A stretch of DNA of 64,000 nt from Molanna angustata (taxonomy: Eukaryota > Arthropoda > Insecta > Trichoptera > Molannidae), in NCBI GenBank assembly GCA_963576475.1, contig OY754982.1, positions 21,287,336 through 21,351,335 of the forward strand. Direction: 5' to 3'. Every line of letters begins with the position of its first letter. Within the stretch, counting starts at the first letter, position 1. The notes beneath the pieces are model-generated. The model worked only from the letters and a program-made list of their open reading frames with translations. It did no database searches and was not told where the DNA came from. Of the stretch, positions 30,535-43,100 are shown one piece after another. The translations under genes and the position numbers were made by a program.

Positions 30535-30620
30535 AAACTATCTATTATTATTGATTAAAAGCATCTGGTCTTGCCGCTTTTCGTCGCCTAAGTGTTGAAT
30601 ACATAAAGGAAAAGTTCTTT
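30535..30620 (+). pseudogene. LINE polymerase extreme C-terminus scrap
   Basis: 'LAAFRRLSVEYIKEKF' resembles 'LVTFRWLGGEYIVKK' at 25.7 kb. A decayed end of the same LINE family. Confidence 0.35.
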
Positions 30621-30689
30621 TAAGATATTGTGTGCTTCCTTTGTGTTTTTGTGTAAAATTGAATATTTTCTTGTTTTTTGTTGTTTTTA

Positions 30690-33299
30690 TATATTTCATA
30701 CGGTGAAAACTTTTTATTTTTTCAACTTGTTAATATGCTTGTTGGTTATACTATATGTAAGAAAATGCATTCATTTTTACATCTAAATAAACTATTTATA
30801 CATACATACATTATTTTTAAAAATTATCCATATCAGAAAATCAAAAATAAAATGAACTTACTATGTAAGTTAAATACCAGAAAATTGCGTTTTTATTTGA
30901 TGTTACGACATTTTAACACATTTAAAATATACCAACTGACAGATTATTACGTTTATTGTTACTAAAATTCAATTCTGCTATCTTTTGGAGATTTGTTGCA
31001 CAGTTTTGAAAACTTAAAAGTAGGCAATAAGGTAGAAAGCAAGTCATTCAAAGGTTACATGTCATATTATTTTCTTGGTAGTGATGCATCATACGTGTAT
31101 ATTTCTGTACATTTCAATATAAAACAGTATCAACTACAAAATCATGCATTCCTTAAAATAAGCCAAGGCATGTGCTAGTTGAACAAAATCGGACGACACA
31201 AGATGGAATCCGAGTCTACTTGCCCAGTGAACAAATGAATAAAAAACAGTGAAAATAAAAAAAATGTTTCCAATAGCGGGTTTACTGTCAAAAGATCATA
31301 CGCAAGGAATAAACAAATAATATACAATGAAATGTAAGTTTTTATTTCAATAATTATATTTTTTCAAATTATGCATAATACAATAAAATATAATGAATAC
31401 GGTCACAAAATAATACTTATTACAAATTACAAAAACAATATGTAAAAAGTTTTTTTCAAAAAATGTATAAATAATCAATAGGGAGACTTTGCCTATATGC
31501 CGAACGGGCACATATTGCGTTGACTTGTAGTAAATGATTGAGTTTTATTACATTTTTCATGCGACTACCGTACAACAAATGTCGATTTGAAAAAAAATCA
31601 AAGCTAAACGAAAGGCCGACAGTCGCTAGCGTTTCTATCATTCTCTTTCTTATAGTGATGTCGCTATGAATCGATCGTTAACGTTGTCTATTTGGCGTAA
31701 TACTATCGGAATTGAGTCGAGAAAGAAAGTTCGAGAAATTTCTTGCCTACCCGCCCAATCTATTATTTTTTGTTACCATGTTTAGACTAGCGTCAAATTC
31801 TACAACCCTGCCGAAGTATTGCACAGTTAGCTGTATAGAGTATTGATCATATTGACTGAATCTGCTCCCGGTTGTAATGTCATTTTTGATTCATTACGAG
31901 GATCTACCAAAAATATTTACATAAGTATTTTTTACCATTTGAAGTGTGCTTGGGAGACGTTCATTAAATGAGGATGTCACAGAGAAGATTTTGGCCTTCC
32001 AGGATTAAACGATACTAAAACTGGTGTTGTAGGCCACGACAAGAAAAAGATTCACTTAATCATGGAAGAACATTGTGCAAGACGTGTTGTGCTTTGTCCA
32101 GGAAAGAAGAAGAGGATAAAATATTGTGGATTTGATGTTGAGTCGCCCGACCATGACATGTGTTCTTTTGTTGCCCAAATAGATATGCATGTGATCTTTA
32201 TGATTCTATTGTTAATGTTCCTCGTCCTTTTAATACCGCCCACCTCTTAGATTACATAAATATGATACAGATACCTAGTCAGCGCATTGAAAGTATGACA
32301 ACAGAAACTAAGAACAATGTTCTGAGTTTTACTCGCCCGGCCTTATACGTACACCTACCGATACGCACACCTACATAATACGTAGACCAACCGATCTACC
32401 GCCTCACGCACACATGTAAAAAAAACTTGTCATATATTCGAATTCGAAATTTGTACTGCATGCGGCTTCTGTACCTTATAATTCTATGGCCCACTTATTA
32501 TCACTCAGCAAAAAACGCGTTAATTCCCAAATTTCTAAATGTCTTTTCTCAAATCAAATTAACCTGTAAACGTTCAACTAGCAATTAAACTAATTCTTCA
32601 AATAAGTATAAATATTAATTTGTGTGTCTCATAGACACTAGAATGGCACAAATCACCCCTGATTTGGTGGGTTGCCTAGTTAATAAAAAAAGGATAAAAT
32701 ATCAAGTATTTGGATACAGAAACCTGTAAGTCTTTCTGATCATTATTTTTTCGCTGCAGTGTACCTATCTTCTAAATTTCAATTTTATTTGATGATTTTT
32801 TTTTTTTTTAACGATAGCACTATCGATACCGCTATATATCGACTCAAGTAAGAGAATATCGGATAGACCTAGTTGAGACCAATAATTTATGTCGATATAT
32901 CGACATCATCTTGTGCCGAAGCCGATAGTGTATTGGTACCTACCTTCAGATACAATATGGAGAGCCTCAACTATATTGGGTTCAAATTTATAGCCGTTTC
33001 AGCGAATTACTTCACGGAAAACAATATATTATGTATGGACAATTTTATAATATAGTTTGATTCATTTGACAGTTTATTGACGTAGGAATTATTGTACTTT
33101 ATAATAAAATTAATCAAATGAAAGATAAAAGGAGAATTTATAGGTGCATCTGCCCATATCTAACTTGTACAATCAATTTTATTAATGTGACGAGATTTTT
33201 ATAAATATGAATCTGATAGAAATTAATATGTAATTATAGTGTTTTTTATATTTCAAAGACAAGTTGTTGTGAAAAAAATAGCAATAAATCTACAATCAA
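30690..33299. other. unassigned region, possible host non-coding with promoter-like motifs
   Basis: No recognised repeat over most of 2.6 kb, which is unusual here. 31550-31830 and 31980-32370 are less AT-rich. The second holds frames reading 'MEEHCARRVVLCPGKKKRIK' and 'IPSQRIESMTTETKNNVLSF', which I cannot place in a family. At 32645 there is a repeat-end scrap like that at 26.6 kb. The region could contain a host exon or promoter, but no splice structure can be shown. Confidence 0.3.
32815..32905. promoter_or_regulatory. cluster of CGATA palindromes including a perfect DRE-type site
   Basis: TATCGATA at 32821-32828 is the DRE palindrome bound by DREF in insects. 'TATATATCGACTC', 'ATATCGGATAG' and the 14-bp palindrome 'GTCGATATATCGAC' (32891-32904) follow within 85 bp. 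A host promoter is possible, but no gene start is evident, so this is a motif observation only. Confidence 0.3.
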
Positions 33300-33600
33300 T
33301 CATTATTCTTCTTCGTCCTCCTTGGCCTCACGACTGAGAATGGCGGCTACACTCAAACACCCGCCGAATGGTCCGCCTCCATGTAGGACGGTCTTGGGTA
33401 TATCGAAAGCCCTCAGTGATGGAATACTCTGTATCTAGGTTGCGGCCAAAGGGGCCTAGACAGTAAAGTTGGGGGTGGCCGCAGCACCATCCTAGGTAGC
33501 CCCCTAGGGTAGTCGGTGCCCCTTTCAATTCATTCCTATGGAAGATCAGGGCAAACGCCTTAACGCCTCGCTCGACGCTCTTTGTCAATTTTTTTTTCAA
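33300..33600 (-). repeat. repeat J, long copy
   Basis: A block richer in G+C than its surroundings, from 'CTTGGCCTCACGACTGAGAA' to 'CGCTCGACGCTCTTTGTC'. Its first 90 bases match the flank of the CATT array at 12565-12660. The minus-strand frame (33328-33600) reads 'TQDRPTWRRTIRRVFECSRH', a pattern reminiscent of a LINE or SINE 5' region, but the family is not recognised. Confidence 0.5.
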
Positions 33601-33719
33601 TTCTTTTCTTTATTTTCCTGTTTAGATGTTTTCGTATATAATTATGTTTTATTTTATTTTTGTATTGCTATCTATATATGTATTTAAATATATATTTTGT
33701 GATCGTCCAAGGCATTGCT

Positions 33720-34290
<571 letters not shown>

Positions 34291-34309
34291 TTCAGCTACA
34301 GACACGTTA

Positions 34310-34620
34310 TTTATTATTCTGGTATGGCACCACTCAAATCCGTGAGGTAGGGCTAAGCCAAGCGTCAGATGTGGTGAAGGTTCAGTTTTGGTTCACCAAC
34401 ACACGTTCTAAGGGGTTGGGGGATGCACCTCCCCCTCGGAGGCTTGTCGGTACTTGATCCAAGCTTCAATTCGGCTAGCCCCAAGATTAAGGGGTACTGG
34501 TCTGAGAAGAACCGGGGATACTGGTATGAAATATGCCTGATGTTCCTTGTGTCGTCCTACAAGCAGCTGCTCCGGGGTTGAACAGAGCCTATTGCTCTAA
34601 GACTGATTGAGTTACGTAGA
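34310..34620. other. G+C-richer unassigned block
   Basis: Contains 'GGGGGATGCACCTCCCCCTC', 'AATTCGGCTAGCCCCAAGAT' and 'AGCAGCTGCTCCGGGGTTGA'. The composition contrasts sharply with the ATTT array beside it. It may be the 5' untranslated region of a LINE, but no frame or repeat partner confirms this. Confidence 0.35.
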
Positions 34621-34788
34621 AGACTGTGAAATCCTCTCATTGTAGTGGTTTTGAAACGATCGCTCCATGGATCTACCTATCACTCCTGCCATTACAAAGA
34701 ACTTTTCGAGGTTATCAAAAGTGGAAACACTTTTTTCGATTCTACATTCTTATTTTACTTCATCCATCACTATATTGTTTTATTTTTG

Positions 34789-34957
34789 AACGAATATGTC
34801 CTTGTAACAAGGAAATTTTATATGCACATCATCAGGCATTCCCTAAATTAAGCATAAATGCTTGTACTATAGATGAACGAACTCGGTCTTGTCAGGATTC
34901 GAACTCCCGGCCACTGAACTACTAACCCAGCGCGCTAACCGCTCTGCCACCATCGAT
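34789..34957 (-). mobile_element. SINE family C, copy 2
   Basis: The complement of 'CGCTCTGCCACCATCGAT', 'CAGGATTCGAACTCCCGG' and the body 'CCTAAATTAAGCATAAATGC' matches copy 1 in reverse orientation. Confidence 0.8.
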
Positions 34958-35047
34958 CTAATTATCAAGACTATTACACAGATATTATCAAGACTGTATA
35001 AGCATGTAAGAAAAATAACATTTTTTTTATTTATTTATTACCTACTA

Positions 35048-35249
35048 CTGCAACTAACAGGTACTATGTCAAATATTAATTTAAAACGCACCTAATAACA
35101 AGTTGCCACATTCTGGAGACTTATGATATTTATCGTGTCACAGATCCAGACTGAAAAAACTATTAAAAACTGTCTCTCCACTGGGAATCGAACCTGACAT
35201 CCTTGGATCAGCAGTTAGATACCTAACTATCTGAGCCATGTAGTCCGAC
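35048..35249 (-). mobile_element. SINE family A, copy 4 (diverged)
   Basis: 'AACAGGTACTATGTCAAATA', 'CACATTCTGGAGACTTATGA', 'CCACTGGGAATCGAACCTGA' and 'GAGCCATGTAGTCCG' follow the order of SINE A reversed. Confidence 0.78.
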
Positions 35250-36340
35250 ATAAAAAGTCCGAAATAAAATTTTAGTGTTATTCTTCTTGTTCTTTTATGT
35301 AGACCTTTATGTCTGTAAAATCGTGTATCTCCACTGGAGCCTAATAAAAATAAATGCGTATTTATTAATGTAAATATTGTTCGAACATACCTTTATATAT
35401 TTGTATAAAAAATCCAATTCATTAGGTTACATAGATTAATTGTTATAGATAAATGATGCGATCGCTTCATCTTATCTCTACCACGGGTGGTCCCCGAGGT
35501 GTCATTAGTCGAGTGGTGTAAAGCGTAAGCCGTAAGCTGTAAGTCGTAAGGTTCTATAAAATAACGAATAGTTACACATAGTTAATGGTAGGCAGGCGAG
35601 ATGTCGAGATAGTCAGGCGTGTGATATGGGAGAGGCACTGACGTACCGATGTAGATAAGTTGGGCCCTTATGCATAAATAACGTATGGGCCCCCTACATG
35701 TTATTTTTAAATATGAACCTATTATTTGCACATAATACATTTACTACTTAATATTCTCACACAATAAAATAGATTAGGTAGACAAAAACTAAGTACCTGT
35801 AAATCTAAGTAGGTACCTACTATATATAAAACAGCTTACATATGAAAAATGTTCTTGCTTTCTATGTATAATATTTCCGAAATAACAAATTATTTAAGTT
35901 TCACTGTAAGAAACTTATTTTAATTGTATATGTTTTTTTTTAACTTTCAATGTTTAATAAAAATATTTTATGTGTATAGTGCGTTAAGAGTGTGAACCCC
36001 CTGTCAAGCGGGGCCCTCATGCTTTGCATGACTCTGCTGTTAGTTCGTTCCACCATTGGGGACAGGTAACTGATGTAGTTACGATTCTTGAGCTCGATTT
36101 CAAAGTGAATTCATTTTATTTAATGTCTCAATGGACATTTCTTTATAAAAACTCCAGACAAAATCAACTAATGAAAATAATTTTGGTAAGTAATACTATT
36201 TTTTACAAAACAAAATGGAAAAAAATCATTTGCGCATCAAATGTATTGTGTAATTATTGATAGTATTCCCTCAAAACGGGTTTCGCCTAGTGAGGTAATA
36301 AATTCCATTCCGAATTAATGAAAGTAAAATTTTATTGTAT
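35250..36340. other. unassigned sequence with a heptamer array
   Basis: At 35521-35552 four degenerate units of about 7 bp (CGTAAGC, CGTAAGC, TGTAAGT, CGTAAGG) stand in tandem. A G+C-rich hairpin 'CCCCCTGTCAAGCGGGG' lies at 35998-36014. No gene seen. Confidence 0.35.
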
Positions 36341-36720
36341 TGTGGAAGACCACATCTCGAAATTTCTTTCGAGCGCGCGCCTAGCGACGGCAAGTACATT
36401 TGTTTATCGCTAGGCCGAGTTCATCGCCCGCAACGTCAAACTGGTGACAATACTCCTCAACTAGGTATGACACTTCAAATAAATAAGTCTAGAATGTTCG
36501 AGGACATTGAACTTGCTACCCCCAGCGCAGCACTATTTAAGGGAGTCTACACCTCTACACGTCGTCACTTCATTTCCGTATTTTCGTCACTTCGTTCGTC
36601 ACTTCACGCCGCCGTTCTCGACCACGCCGTCTCGCCGACACTTCATCTCTCGACCTCGCGAGCACGATGGTACTTCACCATGCGAAGATTCGGACACTTC
36701 GAACACACCCGCTAACTCGC
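36341..36720 (+). other. LTR-like or promoter-like block
   Basis: Starts with TGTGGAAGACCACATC and is less AT-rich. It has a TATA-like 'GCACTATTTAAGGGAG' at about 36528, followed by a C-rich downstream half with repeated 'CGTCACTT'. A solo LTR is a reasonable guess, but I found no matching TG...CA end with a target duplication and no second copy. Two overlapping frames (36335-36715, 36507-36833) have no known domain. Confidence 0.3.
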
Positions 36721-36919
36721 TCGTTATACCTACTCATCGTGAGAAAAGTTCCTTTGTAAGTTATTTCATCAATTGTAAATTTAACCTTAAGCAAACTATT
36801 AATTGTGATCAATATACTCATTGTTACTGTTGACCATTCTTTCTTCTTCTCTCTAAACCACTGTCCTTGTGTTCTTATTTCAAATCATATCCACTTGGGA
36901 TATAGTAAACTCTCTTTAC

Positions 36920-37008
36920 TGGTAACCCCTCTGGTTACCACATATATTTAATAGTAACCACTCAGGTTACTAACCACTGTTGATTGGTAACCCCTCCGGT
37001 TACCAATC
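36920..37008. repeat. three successive small hairpins built on GGTAACC
   Basis: 'GGTAACCCCTCTGGTTACC', 'AGTAACCACTCAGGTTACT' and 'GGTAACCCCTCCGGTTACC' follow one another within 90 bp. Each can pair about seven bases. The third loop differs from the first by a single base and the second matches in form with paired changes at its ends, so duplication is likely. Confidence 0.65.
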
Positions 37009-37117
37009 AGCTTTAGTATCAATCTGTTTGTTGTTTATGTAGATAAATAAATAAATAATAAACATATGTTGTAATTGTATTAAATCAATGATAATGTAAT
37101 ATAATACGTCTAAAAGA

Positions 37118-37370
37118 ACATAATAACTTTGGTGAAAGAGCATTTGCATAGTGGGTCCAGTTGGTCCAGGAATAAGCTTCCGTATAGTTTTAAGATCAAT
37201 AGACAGTGAAAGTGTATTCAATAAACAGTTAAAAACTCTTTTTTAAAAAAAAACTCATACAGTGATTAAGTGATTATAACCTAGGTTGATTTTTATTTAT
37301 TTTGTTTCTCCAGGTATACCTAATTGTTGAGCGCTCTTGAGGTGAAAACACAAAAATGGCGCTATATAAA
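37118..37370 (+). pseudogene. CR1/L2-like LINE 3' end
   Basis: Translated pieces 'FGERAFA', 'INRQ' and 'KQLKTLFF' follow the FGDRAF..AGP..WN.LP...F...LKT.FF pattern, read intact at 46.36 kb. It ends with the same 3' UTR block, 'TTGAGCGCTCTTGAGGTGAA' and 'AATGGCGCTATATAAATTAT'. Strongly decayed. Confidence 0.65.
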
Positions 37371-37559
37371 TTATCCATAATTATAATTATTATAATATAA
37401 TATAATGATAAAATATAGTATACTATAATGTTATATATGTAGACACCCAGCACCGGTAGGTACTAGCCTACCTAACGGGGGACACTATAATGTTTATTGT
37501 GTTAGGTTACTTTAATTGTTAATGAATACATAATTTAAAAATAGATAAAAATGGGTCCT

Positions 37560-38215
37560 GTTGCAAAAATTAGACAGTATTGTATTTTAAAATACCCAAA
37601 TGTAATACAGGACAATTACAAAACAACTACATTTATTTGGGAATAAAATTTTTCAATTGCCTCCCAAATGAATTAAAGCAGATAAAAGAATTTAAAAAAT
37701 TTAAACATAAATTAAAATTGCACTTAACATTCTAAAATAGTAGTTTTCGATTTTGTTGTTTTGATTTGTTTCAATTTCCAGTATTTTCTTTTTTTTATTT
37801 TTGAATATGTGTTTTGATATATTTGAATCGTCTATAATTCTATATTACTCATTTTTCAATTATTTTCATGTTCTTTTTTTTGGTTTGAATATGTATTCTA
37901 ATATGTTTTCTCATTTGAGTATTCTTCTTTTTCATTTATTTTCAACCTTTTTTTTATGTTTATTTGATTTTCTTTTTTTTTGTTCATGTATGATTTGATT
38001 TAATTACTTTTACTTTTATGTTGACTTTGATTTGTATTGATATTTTTAATTTTTTTATAAGTGCTTCCCTCATCAAGCACACGATTGTAATCTTTTTGAT
38101 GAGGTACTGCAGGGAAAAATATGTAAGAATATTATTACTAGTGAATCTATATATTGATTTGTATTATAAAATTTTTATGTTATGTTAAATAAATAAATAA
38201 ATAAAATAAATAAAT
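37560..38215 (+). pseudogene. LINE polymerase C-terminus and 3' UTR
   Basis: Reads 'LGIKFFNCLPNELKQIKEFK', 'KFKHKLKLHLTF' and a stop near 37735. This is the common LINE ending G...YN.LP.ELK.....F...LK..L. An AT-rich 3' UTR with 'CTTCCCTCATCAAGCACACG' follows and finishes in (AAATAAA)n at 38180-38215. The upstream polymerase is missing. Confidence 0.68.
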
Positions 38216-39419
38216 GAATTGAAATCTCGATTGGAGTTTAAATTAATATCTTTAAAACTACTCCTCTATAATAACCCCACGGACACATAGGTAAGTGGTG
38301 TTTACAGATATAAATATAACTTTTATTTTTAACCTAATATTTATGCAAAACAAACGAGGTTTTTTTTATATAGTGTAACACTGTCACATATTATATTTTA
38401 TGTATCTGTTACACACCTAACATGAATTCTCTTGCATAATTCTGTCGCTGCATACCTCCAAAATTATATGGGTATGTAGAGTTTAATTAATATTTGTTAA
38501 AATATTCATTAATTTATGTCTTACTTAATAAGACTTTAATTAATAATTGCACCAAAAATAATAATAATATGCATACGATAACATTTATAATGTATGTATA
38601 TGGTTATTTATATTTTTCTGTTTAAAATTTAAATAAACTTAAAATAATCTAGGTAGGTATATAGGTAATTTTACTATTTTACATTTTTTTAAAAAAATAT
38701 GAATTTCTTGTGTTGCGCTACGAGCATTTTGTGACGCAACATTTTCGTATGAGCCTTGAAATTTAATTAGAGTTAATTTTTTTGCGTTCTTACAAGCGAC
38801 GAGCGTCACATCCAACAACATATATCAGTCATTTTGTAAGTGTACACAGGGACTTGCGTCACTTTTCCACTTTTAAGGGGTTTTATCAGATAGGTAATTC
38901 TACTATTTCACATATTATAAAAAAATATAAATTTGTCATCCATTCTTGCATATTTCCTAAAATTGTATTGTAGGTGAACGAAATCAGTCGAGCAGGATTT
39001 ACATGAATATTTAGTGATAAGTTATGACTATATTGTCATAACTATGTACATACTCATTCGTAGATTTTTATGTAAAAAAAACATACTAAGTACTTCGATT
39101 TTTATATTTCAAACGTTTGTTTACAAATAAACATTGGAAGGGACATTTCTAAGGTGGACATATTTATTTTTTTATTTTTTATTTAATTATATTTACGGCT
39201 TGAAAGCCTATTTACTATATTTATATAATACGATACTATTTTAAAACCTTTATTATTTATCGATGTACTATTGCTTGTACTGACAAACAATACATTTTAT
39301 TGTTGAAATAATAAATTGTAATGTAAATTATAAAAAAAATAAGTAAAGAAACAACTTATTTACTTTGCCATACACTCACTTTATTAACTCAAGAATTTCC
39401 TTCCACTTCACTGTAAAAT
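38216..39419. other. unassigned AT-rich sequence
   Basis: No gene or family recognised. A related pair of short segments ('GGTAATTTTACTATTTTACA' at about 38665 and 'GGTAATTCTACTATTTCACA' at about 38893) suggests a local duplication. Confidence 0.3.
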
Positions 39420-40735
39420 AATCTTAGCTCAATCACTTCTCCTACCGTTGCTTGACTATGCTGATGTTAGCTATTTGGATGCAAACGGGGAACATCTCAA
39501 CAAACTTGAACGCCTTCAAAATGTTTGCATCCGTTTTATCTTTGGACTAAAAAAATCGATCATATTTCTCATTACCGTAATCTTCTTCATTGGCCCAAGA
39601 TACGACAACGACGTAATATACATATCTAGTCATTACTATACAATGTCCTTTTTAATCCAAATTTACCTCAGTATCTCAAAGATAAATTTACTTATCTTTC
39701 AAGCCACGGGCGTCCACTTCGATCTGCTGAACGTGCTTTACTATCTATCCCTATTCATAATTCTGATTTTTTTAATTCTTCATTTAAAGTACATTCAGCT
39801 AGGCTATGGAATAGCCTAAGTCCTGATATTACGTCGTCTATCTCTTTAAACATCTTCAAGAAAAGGCTAAAGCAAAAATATTTATATGACAACACCTGAT
39901 TACAACTTCCTCTCCTCTTCCTTTGCTTATCCTTTAGTTTTCCTATCATTGCAATGGATTGTTCTTATATGCTATCTTCTTTGTTTTTTTTTTACTTTTC
40001 TTCTGCTGTATTTATTTATTTTGTAATGTGATTAACTTATTGCCATAGTACACATTGTTTTGTATACCTACTTAGCATTTACCCTGGTTGGTTGGAAGAA
40101 ATTGCCATTAGGCAATAAGCCCGCCAGTGTACTAATTATATGTACAAGAAGATACTTACTTTAATTTCCGTGTCCGGAACACCATCATATTCGTAGCCCC
40201 CAATATTCGGCCACTCGGATTCCACTAGTGTTTGCTATCTATGTACTGTGTCTTGGTGCGTGCATGTCGCTCCTATCATGGCATGGGACATGACAGTAGG
40301 TGCACGTTGTCCTGTCTGGCGCCACACTCGCAGATGTCTTCCTCTCTGTATCCCCATTTCTTGAGGTCACTGTAACAGCAGGAGACACCCGTTCTGAGCC
40401 TATTGAGCAATCTCCATGTTGGATAAGGCAGGTTCTGTCCCACTGACATGTCTTCCGCGGGTGGTAGGTGCGTGCGTTCGACACTATCACGCCACAGTGA
40501 CAGCCTTCGGGCCTCGGGGAGGCCAACTATAGGGGCGGTCATCTCCAGGAAGCTTCTTCTGGACTTGAGTCTGCACTGAATTTGGGGACACGGAAAGAGC
40601 CTCCACGTAGATTGAGTTTCGGCTAATTCGGAAAAGTAATCGGGCGTCCCTGGAAACGGCAGAATGCCGGCCAATCCTTCCACCACCGTAGCACCAACCA
40701 ATAAAATACAAGAAGATTAAAATAAATAATTTTAT
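39420..40735 (+). mobile_element. CR1/Jockey-like LINE 3' end, interrupted by another LINE
   Basis: The polymerase C-terminus is read through frameshifts: 'LDYADVSYLDANGEHLNKLE', 'RLQNVCIRFIFGL', then in other frames 'FTYLSSRGRPLRSAERALLS', 'FKVHSARLWNSLSPDITSSI' and 'SLNIFKKRLKQKYLYDNT' with a stop. YAD.....LD..G..L..LQN.CIR.IFG is the conserved segment beyond the RT palm. The 3' UTR has 'GGTTGGTTGGAAGAAATTGC' and 'AGGCAATAAGCCCGCCAGTG'. Near its very end, at 40154, a separate minus-strand LINE is inserted, and the tail resumes at 40707. Confidence 0.82.
40154..40706 (-). mobile_element. 5'-truncated LINE (RNase H/zinc-tail end) inserted in a LINE tail, 11-bp TSD
   Basis: Direct copies of 'TACAAGAAGAT' flank the segment (40143-40153 and 40707-40717). 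Minus-strand frame 40276-40701 reads 'AEDMSVGQNLPYPTWRLLNR', 'LRTGVSCCYSDLKKWGYREE' and 'CECGARQDNVHLLSCPMP'. LNRLRTG...L.KWG......C.CG...D..HLL..CP is the end of ORF2 of I/Jockey/R1-type LINEs, after RNase H. The frame is open from the truncation point to the stop, with a 120-bp 3' UTR. An intact frame and clean TSD suggest a fairly young insertion. Confidence 0.85.
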
Positions 40736-41985
40736 TTGTACTTTATGTTGCTTGGCTCGATCGGAAGAGATTGCTTCACTGTAATAAGCCCACTTTTGGA
40801 CACTTTATTGTGTTTAAAAAATATCAATATATAATTAAAATATTCTGAACTCTACAGATTAAAAAACCCGTGGAAAATGTATGCATCGAAAAAAGCCATA
40901 ACTCTACACTATTATAATAGTATTTGAGATTGGAAAAAATGCATGCACTTAAATCGTAATCACAGGCTACGATCGTATGAGGTATATGTTCATAAGCATA
41001 CTCACTTTTCGTCTACAAATTTAATTAAACTAAAAATTCGACCATACTCACACGAATCGCTAACTAATGAGTGTAACGAACGCGCAAAAAATAAAATTAA
41101 TTGCATATACATATTAAGAAAGTTAATGAAATCTTGTCATAACACGAATACGTGGAGTGATTGAATGCGTTACGCGATATTGAATATATAAATAATGTTT
41201 TTTTGTATATTTTTCAACGATTACAGAACACGGTGTTGATTCGTTCTTATTATAAAATAATTATGTGTCTAATGGATTAGTGTGTATGATTTGATCGATC
41301 ATAATTCTTCAAACAACGATTAATATTATTCTGTATTCACTCCTATATTACAAAAACTAGTGTGCCTTGTATGTAGGTATGTATGTACATTTATAAATAA
41401 ATTAAATCAAAAGATTTTTTTAACTAAACGTTTAGGTATATGTATTTTCGTTTTCCCAGCATTTTGTTAAAATCTGTGGCTTTGTAGACCTATATAATAT
41501 AATAATGAAAATAATAATAGTATATTAGTGATGTAACTACTGGCCAAGATGTTAATTGTACAAACTACGGTAATTCTGATAATTGATTCCATTCAGGCGA
41601 GAGAAATATTTCCATTCAGGGAGATTATTATTCTTTATATAACAAACTGATGTACACTAGTTACATCAATAATATTTATTAAATTATATATTTTGTTTAT
41701 TACTCTTATATTTGGTTAAATCTGGTTGGTTGGTTGGAAGAATATTATATGCAGAAAGTTGAATATAAAGAAATTTAAATAATTAAAACGTGTAATACCT
41801 ACGTTGATATGTTATAATGAAATATAATGAAATAATAATATAATGAAATTCATAAGAATTGATTGATTTAATCATTAATTTGTGTGGAGTGAATTATGTT
41901 AGAGCAGATAATTCTTCCGTAGACCTCTGTTAATTTATTTCTTTTTAATAAATTTAACATTTTTTAATCTTGGTGCGGAGGAAAT
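40736..41985. other. unassigned AT-rich sequence
   Basis: No gene seen. 'TTGGTTGGTTGGAAGAATAT' at 41726 is a scrap of the CR1-like tail. 'GATGTAACTACTGG...' and 'ACTAGTTACATC' (41530, 41657) are a weak inverted pair. Confidence 0.3.
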
Positions 41986-41989
41986 TCTT

Positions 41990-42095
41990 ATAAACACTTC
42001 GTTGTACCCTGTGCAAGTGGCAAGTTTATTGCCAAATGTCAATTTCATCCGACTAAGCAGTGTTTCTAGCCCAGAGAAACAATAATTTTGTGGTT
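41990..42095 (-). mobile_element. SINE family B tail
   Basis: 'GTACCCTGTGCAAGTGGCAA', 'GTTTATTGCCAAATGTCAAT' and 'CTAGCCCAGAGAAACAA' match the body of SINE B in reverse; the head is lost. Confidence 0.65.
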
Positions 42096-42177
42096 CCATT
42101 ACTCACAATTTGCAACTTAATAATATTAACATACGAATCCGACACTTACCCCATTTTATTGTATTTCCAAAACTGGC

Positions 42178-42262
42178 TTAGCACAAGCATTTATGCTCAA
42201 TTTAGGGAATGTATGTAATATTTATACTTGTTACTACAAGAACATTATTCATTCTTTAAAAG
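42178..42262 (+). mobile_element. SINE family C tail
   Basis: 'TTAGCACAAGCATTTATGCT', 'TTTAGGGAATGTATG' and 'ACTACAAGAACATTATTCAT' match the SINE C body; the head is lost. Confidence 0.55.
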
Positions 42263-42983
42263 ATAAAAAAAACTGACTGACTACAAATCTTTTAGACCAA
42301 TAGGTTTACCCTTGACACTCGAATCCGAACCCAATTTTGAATTTTCAAATTATCTTATTTTAGGATTAAAACATACTTACCTACTGCATAACCCCCTATT
42401 ACAAAGCTAGGTTTTTATCGAAAAAAAAATCGTAATTGAGATAGGATTTGAAGTCAAGAATAAGACCCCTGACTTCTGGAAATCACTTTTAATCATTTTT
42501 AACTTTTAATCATTGTGACAGGCTTGATTGGACGTTTTACAATTATTAACATAACGAAAGATGGATGATTCCATTAGTGTATGAATCTTTCGTGACGATA
42601 AATAAAACAAAACCTAAATAAAAAATAAGTAGTGTTACTCGGCAGTCATAAAGTAATCGATTCGTCTCGGTAAACAATTATTTTTCTTTCAATTTTGTTG
42701 AAAATTTCACGGGAGTTAAGGTCAGTCAGTAGTCGTAAGATACCCACTATACTTACCTACTATACGAGAGGAATTTTAATTGATTTAAATCTCCCTTCGA
42801 TGAGTTTTTATTTTAATTTTAATTACTATCCATAAATTTACAACGCAACCGAGTGTATGTAGGTAAACACCAAAATTGATAATTACAGTCTTGGATTAAT
42901 ATTCGGCAAGGTTTTCTTCGGAATTGTGACACTATTGTATGTTAAATATTGATTTATTAAAAAAAATGTTTTTCTTAATACAT

Positions 42984-43100
42984 AGTGGAGACACAATTTT
43001 TAATTGTGTTTCCAGTCTGGATCTGTGAGACGATTAATATCGTTAGTCTCCAGAATGTGACAACTTGTTATTGGGTGCGTGTTAAATTAAATTTTTACAT
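42984..43100 (+). mobile_element. SINE family A, 5'-truncated
   Basis: Starts at 'GTGGAGACACAATTTTTAAT', i.e. just past the tRNA part, and continues to 'TTGGGTGCGTGTTAAATTAA'. The pol III boxes are missing. Confidence 0.75.

Noticed and set aside
36341..37009. Complete solo LTR
   Set aside because: The block begins with TG, and a CA lies at 37008-37009, but the flanks show no target duplication and no second copy exists in the window. Kept only as a low-confidence block.
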